DNA of 64,000 bases from Pantoea wallisii (GTDB lineage: Bacteria; Pseudomonadota; Gammaproteobacteria; Enterobacterales; Enterobacteriaceae), in assembly GCF_002095485.1 (NCBI RefSeq), contig NZ_MLFS01000019.1, positions 1 to 64,000 on the forward strand, in the 5' to 3' direction. The position numbers were made by a program, and so were the translations under genes. The notes below the pieces were generated by a model. The model was not told the DNA's origin. It was given only the letters and a program-made list of their open reading frames with translations, and did no database searches. This document shows, piece after piece, positions 1 to 10,686 of the stretch. Within the stretch, counting starts at the first letter, position 1. Each line of letters starts with the position of its first letter.

Positions 1-102
1 CCAGCGCCAGCCGGCGCCATCGTGACGAACCAGCAGCCAGGTGACGCCGGCCACGGCCAGCAGCAGTAATAACCCGACCAGGCGACTTACTGTTTTAGGC
101 AT
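1..102 (-). CDS. Partial membrane-anchored protein, N-terminus only
   Basis: Only the first 34 codons lie in the window; the gene runs off its left edge. It starts with ATG at 102 and overlaps the last 16 bases of the upstream DUF3131 gene, so it is probably the last visible gene of the GT2/DUF3131 operon. The visible part is a basic start (MPKTVSR), then a hydrophobic stretch of about 16 residues (LVGLLLLLAVAGVTWLLV), then polar sequence. This is a signal anchor or uncleaved signal peptide, so the body is likely periplasmic. The family cannot be named from this fragment. Confidence 0.6.
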   Translation of the reverse strand, partial: MPKTVSRLVGLLLLLAVAGVTWLLVRHDGAGWRW

Positions 103-1637
103 GAGGTGGCTACCGGCGGTAATTTCACAGGCGCGGAGCTGTCGCAGCGGGCGCATTTACAGGCGCTGCACTTCGGCGCCGTACGCACTGAGGTGCCGGT
201 CTGTTCACACCAGTTTTTAATGCCCGGCGTGACGCTTAAGAAGGGCCGGTTGCGCGTCTCGTTGTTCTGCTCAAACAGATCGACCACGCGCTTCTCCCAC
301 AGTGATGGCGCGTAATTTCGGTTGCGCGAATCATTGGTGTTATAGCGCAGCAGCTTGCCCTGTTTTTTAAACAGCAGCGCTTCCAGCATGATGCCGTTGT
401 TATTGGCGGTGAACTCTTTGATCGGGCCATCCCCGTTCTCGTACAACCCTTCGTAGTAACCTTTGCCCTGTTCGTCGGCGTTTTCGATGGCATCAAACAG
501 GCGGTCAGTGTAGGGCGAATCCCACAGCACCCACATGCCCAGCGCCGCTTTCAGCGATACCGCCGCCACGTTGGGCACATACTGGCCCTTATCGGTGATG
601 GTGTTCCAGTTAAAGCCATCGCTGAAGACCGTGTCATAGACAAAGTAGGGGGACTTATCGAGCTGATGCTCCGAGCGCGCCGTAAGCGTGCCGGTGATCA
701 TGTAGCGGTTCTCCTGAGCCTGATAGACGCGGTCAGCGAAGTTTTTCATCCACGGATGCGAATGGTTCGCGGGGCTGTCGTCACGATCGTCCGGGTTATC
801 CCAGCCCATCTCCAGCCCGTGCAGCAGGTAGGATTCCGTTACCACATAGTTGTGCTGATTGGTCAGGCGCGGATCGCGCGAGTCATAAGGCACCAGCACG
901 CAGTAGATATCCGCCAGCGCGTAAGGCTCGGGTTTACTGGCCTGGCAGGTGGTAAAGCCCCACAGCTGGTAACCGGCCGCAGCATACTCTTCGTATCCCA
1001 GACGACCCTCCTGCACGTACTGTGGTTTTTTCTCTTTATCCAGGTATGCGCCGTAGAGCGTGCCGCAGTCATCCACCACGTGGGTGAAATCCCAGCCCAG
1101 CACCACGTTATCGATGCTGTTGCCGTGCTCCGGATAGCGCTCTTTGATGATCTTCAGCCACAACAGCATGCGGCCGATATCAATGGCGGAGAAGCCAATC
1201 TCACCGGGTTTGTTCAGGTAGTCCACCTTCTGCCCGGTAATGGTGTTGTAGGCTTTGTTGGGGACCTGATTCTGGAACAGCACCAGTTTGTTGAGCGTGG
1301 CCATGAACTGGATAAAGCGGCGGTCAAACTCCGCTTTGTCAATAATGCCCAGCTCGCGCGCGGCAGTCAGCGCTGCCAGATAAGAGCCGCTGTCCCACAT
1401 GGTGGTTGAGGGATATTTGTTTACCGCATTCACCAGACCGGTGGTGGGCTGGTAGTTAGCGACAAAGTAGGACCACGCGTTTTTGGCCACGCTCATTTCA
1501 CGTGGTGTCAGTTCGCCATGACGACTTTTGTAGTCAGATGCGGGCAGGCTCACGGCGGCCTGCAGCGGCGGGGCGATCAGGACCAGCACCAGCAGCAAGC
1601 GGCGTAAACCAGACAGGGTTAGGGATAACACGCTCAT
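87..1637 (-). CDS. DUF3131 domain protein (exported, glycan locus)
   Basis: A protein of about 516 residues with an N-terminal signal (hydrophobic core LLLVLVLIAPPLQAAV) followed by a DUF3131-type body, recognised by the AKNAWSYFVANYQP, TTMWDSGSYLAALTAA and FSAIDIGRMLLWL blocks. DUF3131 proteins often accompany cellulose-synthase-like GT2 genes; their activity is not established, and an alpha/alpha-barrel glycan-acting domain is an inference. The C-terminus is Cys-rich (several Cys in the last 35 residues). I chose the ATG at 1637 because it overlaps the upstream TGA as ATGA and follows AAAGGAGT; an in-frame start 20 codons earlier would lie inside the neighbouring gene. Translational coupling with the second DUF3131 gene is likely. 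Confidence 0.8.
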   Translation of the reverse strand: MSVLSLTLSGLRRLLLVLVLIAPPLQAAVSLPASDYKSRHGELTPREMSVAKNAWSYFVANYQPTTGLVNAVNKYPSTTMWDSGSYLAALTAARELGIIDKAEFDRRFIQFMATLNKLVLFQNQVPNKAYNTITGQKVDYLNKPGEIGFSAIDIGRMLLWLKIIKERYPEHGNSIDNVVLGWDFTHVVDDCGTLYGAYLDKEKKPQYVQEGRLGYEEYAAAGYQLWGFTTCQASKPEPYALADIYCVLVPYDSRDPRLTNQHNYVVTESYLLHGLEMGWDNPDDRDDSPANHSHPWMKNFADRVYQAQENRYMITGTLTARSEHQLDKSPYFVYDTVFSDGFNWNTITDKGQYVPNVAAVSLKAALGMWVLWDSPYTDRLFDAIENADEQGKGYYEGLYENGDGPIKEFTANNNGIMLEALLFKKQGKLLRYNTNDSRNRNYAPSLWEKRVVDLFEQNNETRNRPFLSVTPGIKNWCEQTGTSVRTAPKCSACKCARCDSSAPVKLPPVATSCLKQ

Positions 1638-2986
1638 TGCGCTCTTACTCCTTTTGAGGGGGCGGTGGCGGGCGATCGGTTCAGGCAGCCCAGACAAAGC
1701 AGTTGGCCGTGCGCAATGTATGAGAGGCTCTCAAGCACCATTGCGTTGGTATCGGCATCGATGGCGGCGTTGACGCTACCGTCCGGATTAAAGCCGGCTC
1801 GCCAGCCTTTGCCCGGTTCAATCATTGGTAGCATCTGCTGGCGTAACGCCTCACTCCAGCGGTTGCGGAACAGGGCATACCAGGCGAATGCTGAACGGGT
1901 GGAGAGCAGGGCGCGCTCGGGCAGCGTATCGTGGCTGTTATCGTTTTGCTCTTGCACCGGCAGCGGCTGTTGACCCGGCAGCGTACCGCTGAAATCGGGC
2001 GCCTGTTCGGCGTAATCCGCATTGATATCGCCACGCGCATCCGGCTTACCGGTGCGCTGCTGAAGAATCTGCATAATGCGCCAGCTGATCTCACCGCTGC
2101 GCGCATCAAAGCCCTGCTCCAGCCCGGTGAGCAGATAAGGCTGGCTGATCAGCGCCGGCTGTTTGCCCCACGGCGTGCGCAGCCCTTCATCCGGCACGGC
2201 GTGCCCGTCAATTTCAATCAGCTTGAGGCCGTCCGGCGGCTGGCTCACCGCCAGCCCGGCTGCGCTGTTGATCATGCGCAGCACGCCGGCAGCATAGAGG
2301 CGATAGCCGTAGCTGCCACGCGGATCGTCAGTGCGGATCACCCAGCGGTTAACCGGCAGGCTGGCGCCCTGTGGGCCGCTGCTCTGCAGCAGGTTATTGA
2401 GCTGCCATTTCGCCAGCAGCTGGTTAACGGCAGCGGCGTGCTGCGGATAGCGCCAGACAAGCACCTGCAGCGGCACCAGCAGCCGACCCATATCGATGGC
2501 GGAGCCGTTAACCGGCGGGTCCTGAACTAGCGGCGTTAGCGTATCGGCGTGATAAAATGCTGCGGGTAGCCCCTCCGGCTGCAGCGGCAGGCTGCCTAAG
2601 GCCTCCAGCGCCGAGCTGATGCGGTCGTCAAACTCCGCTTCCGGAATGATATCGAGCTGGCGGGCGGAGAGGGTCGCCAGCAGATAGCTGCCGGCGCTCC
2701 ACAGGCTCAGCCACGGCCGATCGGCTTCCGCATTCACCAGCCCATTGGGCTGGGTATTGGTGACGAAATATTGCCAGGCAATGCGCGCCCACACGGCTTC
2801 ATCAAACGTCAGTTCACGCTGAGCCGGCAGCGGCGGAAACGCCTTGCTCAGCACAATGCCGTCCGTGGTCTCGACCCGCGTCGGCATCTGGCGTTCCACC
2901 CACAGTACGATGGCAAAACCGAGCAGAAAGCCGATCAGGATCGTGAGGTAGCTGCGTGCGCTGTATAAACCCGCTTTGAGACTCAT
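1634..2986 (-). CDS. Second DUF3131 domain protein
   Basis: A 450-residue paralogue of the next gene in the operon. It has a short basic N-terminus, one transmembrane anchor (about residues 9-30), and then the same blocks (RIAWQYFVTNTQPNG, LSLWSAGSYLLA, GSAIDMGRLLVPL). The anchor places the domain in the periplasm. The ATG at 2986 overlaps the TGA of the upstream GT2 gene (ATGA) and follows GGAGAC; the longer in-frame version would intrude into that gene. The downstream DUF3131 gene is coupled in the same way, so the three are co-translated. Two tandem DUF3131 proteins suggest separate processing steps on one glycan, but no substrate can be read from the sequence. Confidence 0.8.
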   Translation of the reverse strand: MSLKAGLYSARSYLTILIGFLLGFAIVLWVERQMPTRVETTDGIVLSKAFPPLPAQRELTFDEAVWARIAWQYFVTNTQPNGLVNAEADRPWLSLWSAGSYLLATLSARQLDIIPEAEFDDRISSALEALGSLPLQPEGLPAAFYHADTLTPLVQDPPVNGSAIDMGRLLVPLQVLVWRYPQHAAAVNQLLAKWQLNNLLQSSGPQGASLPVNRWVIRTDDPRGSYGYRLYAAGVLRMINSAAGLAVSQPPDGLKLIEIDGHAVPDEGLRTPWGKQPALISQPYLLTGLEQGFDARSGEISWRIMQILQQRTGKPDARGDINADYAEQAPDFSGTLPGQQPLPVQEQNDNSHDTLPERALLSTRSAFAWYALFRNRWSEALRQQMLPMIEPGKGWRAGFNPDGSVNAAIDADTNAMVLESLSYIAHGQLLCLGCLNRSPATAPSKGVRAQ

Positions 2987-4802
2987 CCGGCGTTTGTCTC
3001 CTGTGCTGCAGGAGGCGTCCACATCGCCGCCATGATCATCGGAAGCATCGCGGCGATGTTCACCGCACCCCAGAAAATGTTGATGACGTAACCGGAAGGG
3101 TCATCGACGTTACCGCGCGCCACCTGAATGCCACCCCACACTAGCCCCAGCAGCGTGAGCGCCACGATAGCCAGCTGCGGTTTCACCAGGTAGAGGAAGC
3201 GGCCTGACTGCCGCTCTTTTGGCGTGACGTGAAACTTGATCTTTTCACCGCGCAGCACGGTACTGAGCGCCCGCAAATTCACCGAGAAGAACGCGAGGTA
3301 GGAGGATCGCCCATCCCATGCAGAGATGCCCCAGGTACCGAACATAAACGCCAGCTCAGAGACGATAAAGAACGGCAGAAAGTGCAGGTAGAAGGGCGTG
3401 GAGTAGGCCGACACCGGCGGCACGCCGGTAAACAGATAGACCAGCGGCGAGATCAAAAACACGGTGTTCCAGATACAGGCGAGATAGGACCAGAACGTGG
3501 TGCCGTACATCAGCGTCTGCCCGAGGCTCAGTTTAAAGCGGCGGCGGCTGAAGATTTTATCGTGAAACAGAATATCCAGCGATCCGGCGGCATATTTGAA
3601 GCGCTGAATCATCCATGTCAACAGATCCTGCGGTGAGAGCATTTTCGATTCAATGCCCGGATGCATCACCGAACGCCAGCGGCGTCCTTCGTCACCATGC
3701 AGCACAATGGAGGTGTAGATATCCTCCGAGACGTGGAATTTGTAGGGCGTCAGTTCGGTATCGGCGATCACATGCGGACGCATCGCCAGGCTCAGCGCGG
3801 AGCGGGCCTCTTCATCGCGGATGTCACGTGTAAACTGCGCAATCTCCTGTTCGACGTTAAACACATAGCTGCGCAGTGCAGCCTGCATGACCGCTTCGCG
3901 CCGATGCACGGAGGCGGCGCCGCAGCAGAAGGCCGCGTTAACGGCGTTACGCCGACGCAGTATCACATCGTAGAACATGCGTGGATCGTTGAAGAAGGGA
4001 TCGTTACCGATGGTCAGGCGCCCGAATAGCTTTTCACTCAGGCTGCCGAGGAGATACCCCGGCCAGCCCGCCTTGCGCCGCAGCCAGGTGGTCAGTCGCT
4101 CGCCTTCAGGCAGATCGTAAAACCACTGTGGCGTCTGTACCCAGGCGACGTCCGGATCGCGGAAATAGCCCAGCGTATTCTCCAGCAGCGTCGGGAAGAC
4201 GCGCGTATCGGCATCGCAAATCACCAGAAAATCGCCGTCGGTGTGCTCCATACCGTTGCGGATATTGCCGGCCTTGAAGCCAATATTGTTATCGCGCGAG
4301 ATGTAGTTGACGCTCTCCTGCTCACACACCGCGCGCATCTCCGGGCGGCGGCCGTCGTCCAGAACGTGCACGCGAAAATCCAGCGTGGCGGGGTAGCGCA
4401 TTTTGCAGGCGTCCTGAATGGAGAGCCGCACCAGTTCGGGATCTTCAGAGTAGGTAGCAATAAACAGGTCAACTTTGATGGGACGCGCTGCTTCCCGATC
4501 GGCGGGCAGCAGACACTGATTGATATCGTCAGGCGCAGGCGGGCATTCAGGGTCTTTGACCTGCCAGATGTTGATGGTGAACAGCAGCGTGCTATCCAGG
4601 CCAGGGTCTCAGCCAGCGCCAGCGGCACGGCATACCAGAGCGCATCCATGTTGAGCGACTCCATCCAGCGCCAGCGAATGTAGTTAGCGCCCAGCACCAG
4701 CCCGGCAACGGCCAGCGTTTGCCAGATCCGCATGACCCAGCGCGGTGTATGCAGCGGCGCGGGTGGCCGGCGCGATTCAAAGCGAGAGAAGTAGTGATCC
4801 AT
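2983..4802 (-). pseudogene. Cellulose-synthase-like GT2 glycosyltransferase, frameshifted
   Basis: First gene of the minus-strand operon. The N-terminal 70 residues (membrane segment near 27-42, ending AETLAW) are in one frame. The remaining 536 residues are in another: a transmembrane segment (LLFTINIWQVKD), then the GT2 core with DLFIATYSED, the metal-binding DAD (ICDADTR), the TED-like block (VSEDIYTS) and a QRFKY variant of QxxRW, then about five membrane helices. The frames join near 4590-4598. Adding one base there gives an unbroken protein of 606 residues, a normal size for the family. The family makes beta-glycan chains from UDP-sugars at the inner membrane. Either a consensus error or a real inactivating deletion would explain the break. 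Confidence 0.75.
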
Positions 4803-5114
4803 AGTATCCCGTCATAATTAGTGGACTGCTAAACCACCCGGCGCCAATGCTAATCACAAATTAAGTAAATGAAAAACCATGAAAATAGTGAGCTTCGCTT
4901 ATATTTATGCGTAAATGCAATCTGCAGCACTCTGCTGCTGCTAATAACAACTCTATTTTGTATAGTATTGCATTACAGTTATTTACAGCGATTTTGCGAA
5001 ATTTTTCACCCATGCGTGACTTAGCGCGCAACATGGCTACACTTATTTTTACAAATGTGTCAGCTATGAATCTAATGTATTAGTGATGATTATCTTCATC
5101 AGGATTAATGCTTT
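4803..5114. promoter_or_regulatory. Divergent intergenic region of the glycan locus
   Basis: This 312-base AT-rich stretch separates the GT2 operon (minus) from the opgC operon (plus), so it must hold promoters for both. It is much richer in A and T than its neighbours, with several TAT- and ATT-rich hexamers, but no one promoter or operator stands out enough to name. No open reading frame of note is present. Confidence 0.5.
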
Positions 5115-6329
5115 ATGACCGATCAGGCGCTTGCAGAGAGACGCACCTTTACCGACTTCCGGGCATGGCGTTACGCCATACCCGGCCGACGCGATCTGCG
5201 TATTGATATGCTGCGCGGCGTTGCGCTGGTGATGATGGTGGTGGCCCATACCGAGCTGCTCTCCGTGCTCAATATCTTTACCTGGGAGCGCTTTGGCCTG
5301 ACGACCGGCGCGGAGGGCTTCGTTATTCTCTCCGGTTTTATGCTGGGGATGCTTAACCGGCAGCGGTTGCAGAAAGAGGTGCTGCTGACGGTAGGCTGGA
5401 CGCTGTGGCGCCGTGCCGGCAAGATCTACCTGGTGAACATTGTTATCATCCTGCTGCTGCTCCTGCTTTCACGCCTGCCGCTGATCAATACCTTTGAAGT
5501 GACCCACTTTGTTGATCGCTACTCCGGCACCGTGTGGGCGCTGTTTCCCACCACACCGCAGATCAAAGAGACGTGGTTCAATATCATCCTTTATCTGCAG
5601 ATTGGTCCGCACCAGACGCAGATCCTCGGGCTCTATATCTGCCTGCTGCTGGTGAGCCCACTGTTTCTCTGGCTGCTGCAGGCGCGCCGCGCCGGCTGGC
5701 TGATCGCCGCTTCCCTGACGACCTATCTCTGCTATCAGCTCTGGCCGCTGCGGGTGACCGTTTCCGAGTTTGAGTTCGCCTTTCCACTGCTGGCCTGGCA
5801 GCTGATCTACGTGCTGGGGATGTGCTGCGGCTGGTACAAAGAGGAGCTGATGTCGCTGGCGCGCACGCCGCCAGGCAAAGGGGTGATGGCTATCATGGTG
5901 ATCTTTGCGTTGATAATGATGTTTATTGCGCAGAACCATACCAATCCGTTTATGCCGCCCGCGCTGCTAATGCACGTGATCCCACCGGCCGATTTCAACT
6001 GGTTTTACCATCACCTGGCGGCAAAAAACGCGCTGGGCCCCTTTCGCGTGCTGAATGACTTCTCACTGATATTGACGGTCTATCTGCTGCTGACTTACTG
6101 CTGGCAGCCCGTGGCCCGCGCCGTCGGCTGGTTTTTAATTCCTCTGGGCCAGCATTCGCTTTACACCTTTATTTTGCATGTGTTTGTGGTGCTGGCGATC
6201 AGCCAGTTCGTGCCGTTCGACCTGTGGCATCAGGCGTGGATTCGTAACACGCTGATCCACCTCACTGCGCTGGGCATCTTGTGGTGGATGGCGAAAAAAG
6301 AGATTGGCGGTCGTTTTATTCCGAATTAA
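5115..6329 (+). CDS. OpgC-family membrane acyltransferase
   Basis: A 404-residue integral membrane protein with about ten hydrophobic segments. Its opening RDLRIDMLRGVALVMMVVAHTE and the following TTGAEGFVILSGFMLGM block are typical of the OpgC family, related to acyltransferase 3 enzymes. OpgC moves succinyl groups from the cytoplasm onto periplasmic glucans. The distance from any opgGH gene and the position opposite a GT2/DUF3131 operon suggest it decorates the glycan made by that operon, which is an inference. The ATG at 5115 follows a weak AGGA. It is the first gene of a five-gene plus-strand run ending at 9276. Confidence 0.8.
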   Translation: MTDQALAERRTFTDFRAWRYAIPGRRDLRIDMLRGVALVMMVVAHTELLSVLNIFTWERFGLTTGAEGFVILSGFMLGMLNRQRLQKEVLLTVGWTLWRRAGKIYLVNIVIILLLLLLSRLPLINTFEVTHFVDRYSGTVWALFPTTPQIKETWFNIILYLQIGPHQTQILGLYICLLLVSPLFLWLLQARRAGWLIAASLTTYLCYQLWPLRVTVSEFEFAFPLLAWQLIYVLGMCCGWYKEELMSLARTPPGKGVMAIMVIFALIMMFIAQNHTNPFMPPALLMHVIPPADFNWFYHHLAAKNALGPFRVLNDFSLILTVYLLLTYCWQPVARAVGWFLIPLGQHSLYTFILHVFVVLAISQFVPFDLWHQAWIRNTLIHLTALGILWWMAKKEIGGRFIPN

Positions 6330-6342
6330 TCGGGGAGATCAG

Positions 6343-7257
6343 ATGGGATACTACGGGCGTGCAGAGGGGAAGAGAGGGCTACTCCTGCTGGCGATGTTGT
6401 TGCCGGGGGTGAATGACGTCTATGCCGCCAGCCAGGAGAGCGCCGCCGTCTCCGATGATGAACCCATACAGGCCGGGGTGTTTACCAGCCGCTGGGGACG
6501 GCTATTCTCCGGCAATAAAGATAAATTTTCCGGCGCCCTGAGTTTCTCCAGCGGCCTGAAAGAGCAGCAGCTCACCATCCCGAACGGTTCCGCTTCGGCA
6601 GAGCAGAAAAAGAAGATCAACCAACTGCTTAATCTGAGCCTGCAGTACTCTCCGTACAGCTACTGGTTCGGCAATATTACCCTGCGCGCGCCAATCACCG
6701 ATTTTGATAAGTACACCAGCGATTTTCGTTACAGCTTTGGTTATGACGACTGGCACCCCAATACCTTTAGCCTGGTCTACAGCAACTATGGCGACAACCA
6801 CTTTTTCCCCTCGGGCAAAGCGCGCCGCACCTATTTTGAGCAGGGCGCATTTACCTTCGCCTATAAGTTTTCTCTGCCGAAGAGTATTGAGCGGCATCTG
6901 CTCATTAATGAGGGCGATGCGCTGACCTGCCAGGTTGGTTACAGCTGGGTACCGCGTTACTACTCGCTGGCGGACAATGATATCCGGTCTAACAAGCAGG
7001 TGGGTCTGGGCGGCTGCGGTTATACCTTTAAGCAGCACTTTTTTATCCGCGCCACGGCGTTCTGGTATCCGCATGCCGATCAGCAGCAGCCGTGGAACGG
7101 GGACTACAGCTACAGCTTTGGTTACGCCGGCTATACGCCCGGATCGTTCTCCCTGCAGTACAGCAACTACAGCGGAACGCGCTTCCCGGGGCGCAGCAGC
7201 GCCACGGCGAAATTCCGCGAAGGCACTATCTCACTTATCTGGTTTTTACCTTTCTAG
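6343..7257 (+). CDS. Predicted outer-membrane beta-barrel protein
   Basis: 304 residues with a signal peptide (LLLLAMLLPGVNDVYAA) and many short alternating aromatic/polar strands, ending in Phe as outer-membrane barrels often do. No family was recognised. A motif is repeated inside the protein: YSFGY, a proline turn, then FSL-YSNY, at about residues 130 and 257. The start at 6343 is chosen because GGGGAGA lies just upstream and the longer frame would overlap opgC. Its place between a glycan acyltransferase and the partner-switch genes suggests a role in export or anchoring of the glycan, unproven. Confidence 0.65.
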   Translation: MGYYGRAEGKRGLLLLAMLLPGVNDVYAASQESAAVSDDEPIQAGVFTSRWGRLFSGNKDKFSGALSFSSGLKEQQLTIPNGSASAEQKKKINQLLNLSLQYSPYSYWFGNITLRAPITDFDKYTSDFRYSFGYDDWHPNTFSLVYSNYGDNHFFPSGKARRTYFEQGAFTFAYKFSLPKSIERHLLINEGDALTCQVGYSWVPRYYSLADNDIRSNKQVGLGGCGYTFKQHFFIRATAFWYPHADQQQPWNGDYSYSFGYAGYTPGSFSLQYSNYSGTRFPGRSSATAKFREGTISLIWFLPF

Positions 7258-7267
7258 GGCCGCCGCT

Positions 7268-8506
7268 ATGTTAACGCTACAGCCACAATCTGTGCTCATC
7301 GTGGATGACGCGACCACCTGGCGCAAACTGCTTTCTGGCTTGCTGAAGCAGTGGGGCTATCACGTGTTTGAGGCAGAGAACGGCGAGCAGGCGCTGGCGA
7401 TGCTGTCGCAGCACCCGATCAATTTACTGATCAGCGACTGGGAGATGCCGGTGATGGACGGGCTGACGCTATGCCGCCAGGTGCGGCAGCAGTTTCAGGA
7501 GCGCTACATCTACCTTATCTTGCTGACGGTGCGCGAAAGTACCGATGATCTGCGCGCCGGGTTTGACGCCGGCGCGGACGATTTTCTGCGTAAACCGGTC
7601 AACCGCGTGGAGCTGCAGGCACGCCTGCACGCGGGCGAACGCATCCTGCAGCTGGAGCAGACGCTGGAGAGCCGCAATCGCAGCCTCAGCGAGGCGCTGC
7701 AGCAGATCCAACTGGACCTCCAGGCAGCGGCGGCGCTGCAGCACAGCATTTTGCCGCCACACGCCATTCGCCACGCGATCTACCACGCTGACTGGCTGTT
7801 TATTCCCTCAGCCTGGGTCTCCGGCGATATTTTTCACTTTTTCCCGCTGGATAATCAGGCGGTGGGCTTCTACAGCGTGGATGTCTCCGGCCATGGCGTC
7901 TCCGCCGCGATGCTGTCGGTGGCCGTCGCGCGACAATTTTTGCACGGCCGCACGGTAGAGCGTTTTCTCTATGATGATGAGGCCATTACGCCGCCGGCGC
8001 AGGTGGTGAGTATTTTGAACGAGCGTTTTGTGGCGCAGAGCAGCGACGTCACCAGCTATTTCACCATGGTATATGGCGTTATCGATCGCACCAGCGGCGC
8101 AGGGCGGCTGTGCCAGGCGGGTCATCCGACGCCACTGATCGTCGCGCCAGACGGCGCTATCCGTCAGGTTGGGCAGGGCGGTCCGCCGGTGGGGCTGCTC
8201 GATCACCTGACCTGGGAGGAGGTGCCGTTTACGCTGGCAGCGGGAGAGCGCCTCTGTCTTTACAGTGACGGCATCAGCGAGTGTGAAAATCCCGGGCAGG
8301 AGATGTTTGGCGCCCAGCGTTTCGCCGCTTTGCTAACCGAGCTCGCACCGCTTCCGCTGCCGCAACTGCTGGCCGGCGTACACAGTCAGCTTAATCTCTG
8401 GCGCCAGTTGCCGCATGACAGCGATGCACCCGCCGGGGATGACATTTCGTTGCTGGTTATTGAGCGTCAGCCAATCTCTGAACAGGAGCAGCAAGATGAA
8501 AATTGA
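7268..8506 (+). CDS. Response regulator with PP2C (SpoIIE/RsbU-type) phosphatase domain
   Basis: 412 residues. The receiver domain (about 1-120) has the acidic pair D13-D14, phospho-acceptor D57 (LISDWEMP), T87 and K109 (FLRKPVN). A coiled-coil linker (LEQTLESRNRSLSEALQQIQ) leads to a PP2C-type phosphatase domain with the metal-binding DVSGHGVSAAM and the QAGHPTP and GDDISLLVI motifs. By analogy with RsbU, and with HsbR in Pseudomonas, phosphorylation of the receiver should switch on dephosphorylation of a STAS antagonist, here the next gene. No sensor kinase is adjacent. The longer in-frame start lies inside the barrel gene; the ATG at 7268 directly precedes the receiver. Confidence 0.85.
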   Translation: MLTLQPQSVLIVDDATTWRKLLSGLLKQWGYHVFEAENGEQALAMLSQHPINLLISDWEMPVMDGLTLCRQVRQQFQERYIYLILLTVRESTDDLRAGFDAGADDFLRKPVNRVELQARLHAGERILQLEQTLESRNRSLSEALQQIQLDLQAAAALQHSILPPHAIRHAIYHADWLFIPSAWVSGDIFHFFPLDNQAVGFYSVDVSGHGVSAAMLSVAVARQFLHGRTVERFLYDDEAITPPAQVVSILNERFVAQSSDVTSYFTMVYGVIDRTSGAGRLCQAGHPTPLIVAPDGAIRQVGQGGPPVGLLDHLTWEEVPFTLAAGERLCLYSDGISECENPGQEMFGAQRFAALLTELAPLPLPQLLAGVHSQLNLWRQLPHDSDAPAGDDISLLVIERQPISEQEQQDEN

Positions 8507-8831
8507 GTCGGAATCTGTCAATAACGTAACGCTGTTGACGCCGGTGGTGCGGCGCCTGGATGCTTCCGTTGCCATGCGCTTCAAGGAGGAGATCCTCTCC
8601 GCCATTCAGCAGGGCAACACGCGGCTGGTGCTGGACTTTTCACGTGTCGATTTCATTGACAGTAGCTGCCTGGGCGCGCTGATCTCCATTCTGAAGTCGC
8701 TGAGCAACGGCGGACAGCTGGTGCTGTGCGCCCTGAACAGTAATATCAGAAATATGTTTACCCTGACGCGTATGGATCGCGTCTTTACGCTGTGCGCCGA
8801 TCGTCAGGAAGCGCTTAACACACTCCAGTGA
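8496..8831 (+). CDS. STAS-domain anti-sigma-factor antagonist
   Basis: A 111-residue single STAS domain. The regulatory serine block is DFSRVDFIDSSCLGALIS, with S56 or S57 the predicted phosphorylation site, as in SpoIIAA and RsbV. It overlaps the phosphatase gene by 11 bases and has a good AGGAG site, so the two are coupled. The unphosphorylated form should bind the downstream RsbW-like protein, and the PP2C gene should restore that form. Confidence 0.88.
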   Translation: MKIESESVNNVTLLTPVVRRLDASVAMRFKEEILSAIQQGNTRLVLDFSRVDFIDSSCLGALISILKSLSNGGQLVLCALNSNIRNMFTLTRMDRVFTLCADRQEALNTLQ

Positions 8832-8841
8832 GGGGACAACG

Positions 8842-10445
<1,604 letters not shown>

Positions 10446-10686
10446 TTACCAAAAAAGTCATTTTTACATTGTGGCAGATTTTGTCAGGATGTCAGGCTCG
10501 ACTGAGCAGGGCGCAAAACAGAACATCCCTTGCCGTGAGGTTGAATTCAGAGAAGGATGATGGATTGAGCGCGTTATAAAACTAATAAAAGCAGGGGATT
10601 AGCCTGTCAGATGTGTGACAGCCGCTATGCTTGAAAGGCGATCTATTAAAAACCGTTTTGCAACATCCGGGAGTGACTGACAACTT

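Noticed and set aside
6304-6343. Upstream start for the barrel protein
   Set aside because: It overlaps opgC and would spoil the signal peptide; GGGGAGA supports the ATG at 6343.
6935-8506. Longer start for the receiver-phosphatase gene
   Set aside because: The extra 111 codons overlap the barrel gene and match nothing; the receiver domain begins right after the ATG at 7268.
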